A DNA stretch of 64,000 bases from Narthecium ossifragum (lineage: Eukaryota; Streptophyta; Magnoliopsida; Dioscoreales; Nartheciaceae): contig OY986966.1 of assembly GCA_963920575.1 (NCBI GenBank), positions 5,290,130-5,354,129 of the forward strand, read 5' to 3'. Position numbers and translations under genes: made by a program. The notes beneath the pieces were generated by a model. It saw nothing but the letters and a program-made list of their open reading frames with translations, searched no databases and was not told where the DNA came from. Positions 62,200 to 64,000 of the stretch are shown here, one piece after another. How positions within the stretch are numbered: the stretch's first letter is position 1; every line of letters begins with the position of its first letter.

Positions 62200-64000
62200 T
62201 GTCGCGCCCCGACCCGCGAAAGCCCAACCGGGCCGGGCGACGTGAACCAGAACCTACAAAACGCGAAAAAAGACGGCGAGGGTTCCCTCTAACCTATTGG
62301 TCTCCCTAGCAATTCACCAAAAGCACCCTCAATTAAAAGACATTAATTTAACAACATCGAACCACAGATTTCAAGACCAAAGTGTTTAATATACATATCC
62401 TCGGAGAGGGGAAGATCCAAATACAACATTACTCCCGTAGGAGACTAACTAACCAAAGGTAAAAGCAGTAAACGATCACCACCTCTCAATGTCCACCAGG
62501 CGCCGCCGCACCGCCGACCAACTGCCCGGTAGGGGCCACAGAAGAAGAACTGACGGCTACACCTGCAAAACGTAGCCCGAGTAGGTGTGAGCACTAAGCT
62601 CAGTAGTGTTCTACACTACGACACACAGAAGGAAGAGGGAAACGCAACAGTGCCGCCCACAAGCAGAACCTGGGTGTATACAGGGGTCTCATAACCCCAC
62701 CGCGTGTCCCTGAGGCCCACGATCATGGTCTTCCAGCCGGGCTGGTCACATGTCAGGTCACACTCAGTAGCAGGAAACAACACTGCTGACTCTCAACAGG
62801 ACACTGAACACTGTTTGGTGGGAAAAGACACCACTGAGTAGGCAACTCCTCTACTCAAGAGTTTTAAGAACACCGGACACCGGCTACAACTCAGATCCTA
62901 CTCGAGGCCGACACGACCTCTACAATCATCAAGCAACAAGTGTACCAGTCCTCTAGGCCTATCATCGAATCGACTGGACACCACCATTCGAACCGGGTCC
63001 AAACTACCCAACCCCGGTCCTAGGGCTAAGTCCGAGCTTCCAGCCTCGGGACGGCGACCCACAGATCACCCATGCCTTAACCAATGCAACTAATGCACAA
63101 AACAACAACGTATGCTATGACATACACAAACAGGAGATAGCCATGCAACAGTATGATAAGGCATCATAAAAGTCAACTGGATCGCTGCAGCGGTACTACC
63201 GACCGCTGCCAGCCGATCTGCAGCGGATCCCGGCATTACGACGGTACCGCGACCGTCAACCGCGAACTCCTGCAACAGGAAACAACCCCAAAAACGATGA
63301 TGAACAGTAAACAATATAATATTATACTCCGAAATATAATATTATATTCAAAACACCCAAAACCTCTACTTAGGGGCTAATTGATCCCGTCGATCCGACA
63401 TCCAAACGACGTCGGATTCAAGATCCAACTTAGCCATCAGTAGGTGTACATACCAGGATCAACTAATCCAAAGTCCATAATCATCCAACGGTTGGATTAA
63501 CGGAAAAACACCAATCAAAACCGCTAATCAAACTAACTTACCAGTTAATTGCTGCAACGCAGCCCTCCAGTAATCAATTCATAACAAATCGTAGGAAAAT
63601 CGGAAAATTATGAAATGAGTTGGGTTAGAGAGTAGATTCAAAAATCTACAACTCGTATGTTCATCACAACCCAAGATCATGTACGTACCGACCGGAAAAC
63701 TCGCCGCAAGCCGGCTGTTCTTCAAGAACAGCAGAAACCAGAAAATCCGAGCTTAATCGTGCATAAATCCGACTAAGATCTCAACCAAAGCTTATGAAAT
63801 CTATATCAGAAATTCTAGTAGGCATGAGGAAACCAACAAAACAAAGAGCAAGAAGATCCAACGGCTAGATCTAGAGAAACCCACTAAAGAACACATGTAA
63901 GTAGAAGAACCTACCGAAGAACGCTTTCCTCGGCTGATCCCTCGTAACCAGTCACCAACAAGCCTCCAAACCACACCAGGAGCCTTCCTCTCGTTGCCAC
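62200..64000 (+). mobile_element. Long LTR H, opposite orientation to J, runs off the window
   Basis: Starts TGTCGCGCCCCGACCCGC and is the near reverse complement of LTR A over the whole 1.8 kb visible: GGTTCCCTCTAACC, CACCTGCAAAACGTAGCCCG, AACCCCGGTCCTAGGGCTAA, ATAATATTATA-type palindromes near 63,320-63,350. The far end and any internal region lie outside. H begins 224 bases from J in inverted orientation. Confidence 0.75.

Overview
This window is nuclear DNA of a flowering plant. It has intron-bearing genes of plant families separated by dense, nested transposable elements, with no bacterial or organellar genes. The GC-rich first exon of the tetraspanin gene and the abundance of Mutator-type and Ty3/gypsy debris make a monocot likely, but I cannot name the species. 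No tRNA, rRNA or CRISPR array was seen.

Layout. 1-24 kb is almost entirely transposon-derived: a decayed Mutator (MULE) transposase, a non-autonomous GC-rich element with terminal inverted repeats, an Athila-like gypsy LTR with a gag-protease ORF carrying five stops but no reverse transcriptase, and a nest of long solo LTRs (A inside B inside D, A and B with clean 5-bp target duplications). Two short copia-type solo LTRs and a 200-base N gap follow. 24.4-42.8 kb is the gene island, with four apparently intact genes: a POWERDRESS-type SANT-domain co-repressor (+, 4 exons, 1,673 codons), a tetraspanin (-, 3 exons, 283 codons), a plant protein of unknown function (-, 4 exons, 438 codons, one GC-AG intron) and a serine carboxypeptidase-like protein (-, 9 exons, 466 codons, complete Ser-Asp-His triad). 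A Pack-type transposon carrying pieces of alpha-tubulin and, probably, a sugar-phosphate translocator sits between the third and fourth genes.

43-64 kb is again repeat-rich: a complete but frameshifted Ty1/copia element (45,571-52,580, TSD ATAAG), Helitron 3' ends including a tail-to-tail pair, a small MULE-like MITE, an Ulp1-protease gene remnant interrupted by a 2.26-kb solo LTR, and another long LTR running off the right edge.

The genes do not form an operon or pathway; each is independently spliced and the strands are mixed. The most unusual pattern is a set of short paired inverted repeats, each arm containing the palindrome GATCGATC. They occur in LTRs of at least two unrelated gypsy families, and the arm flanks co-vary so that the hairpins are kept while their sequence changes.
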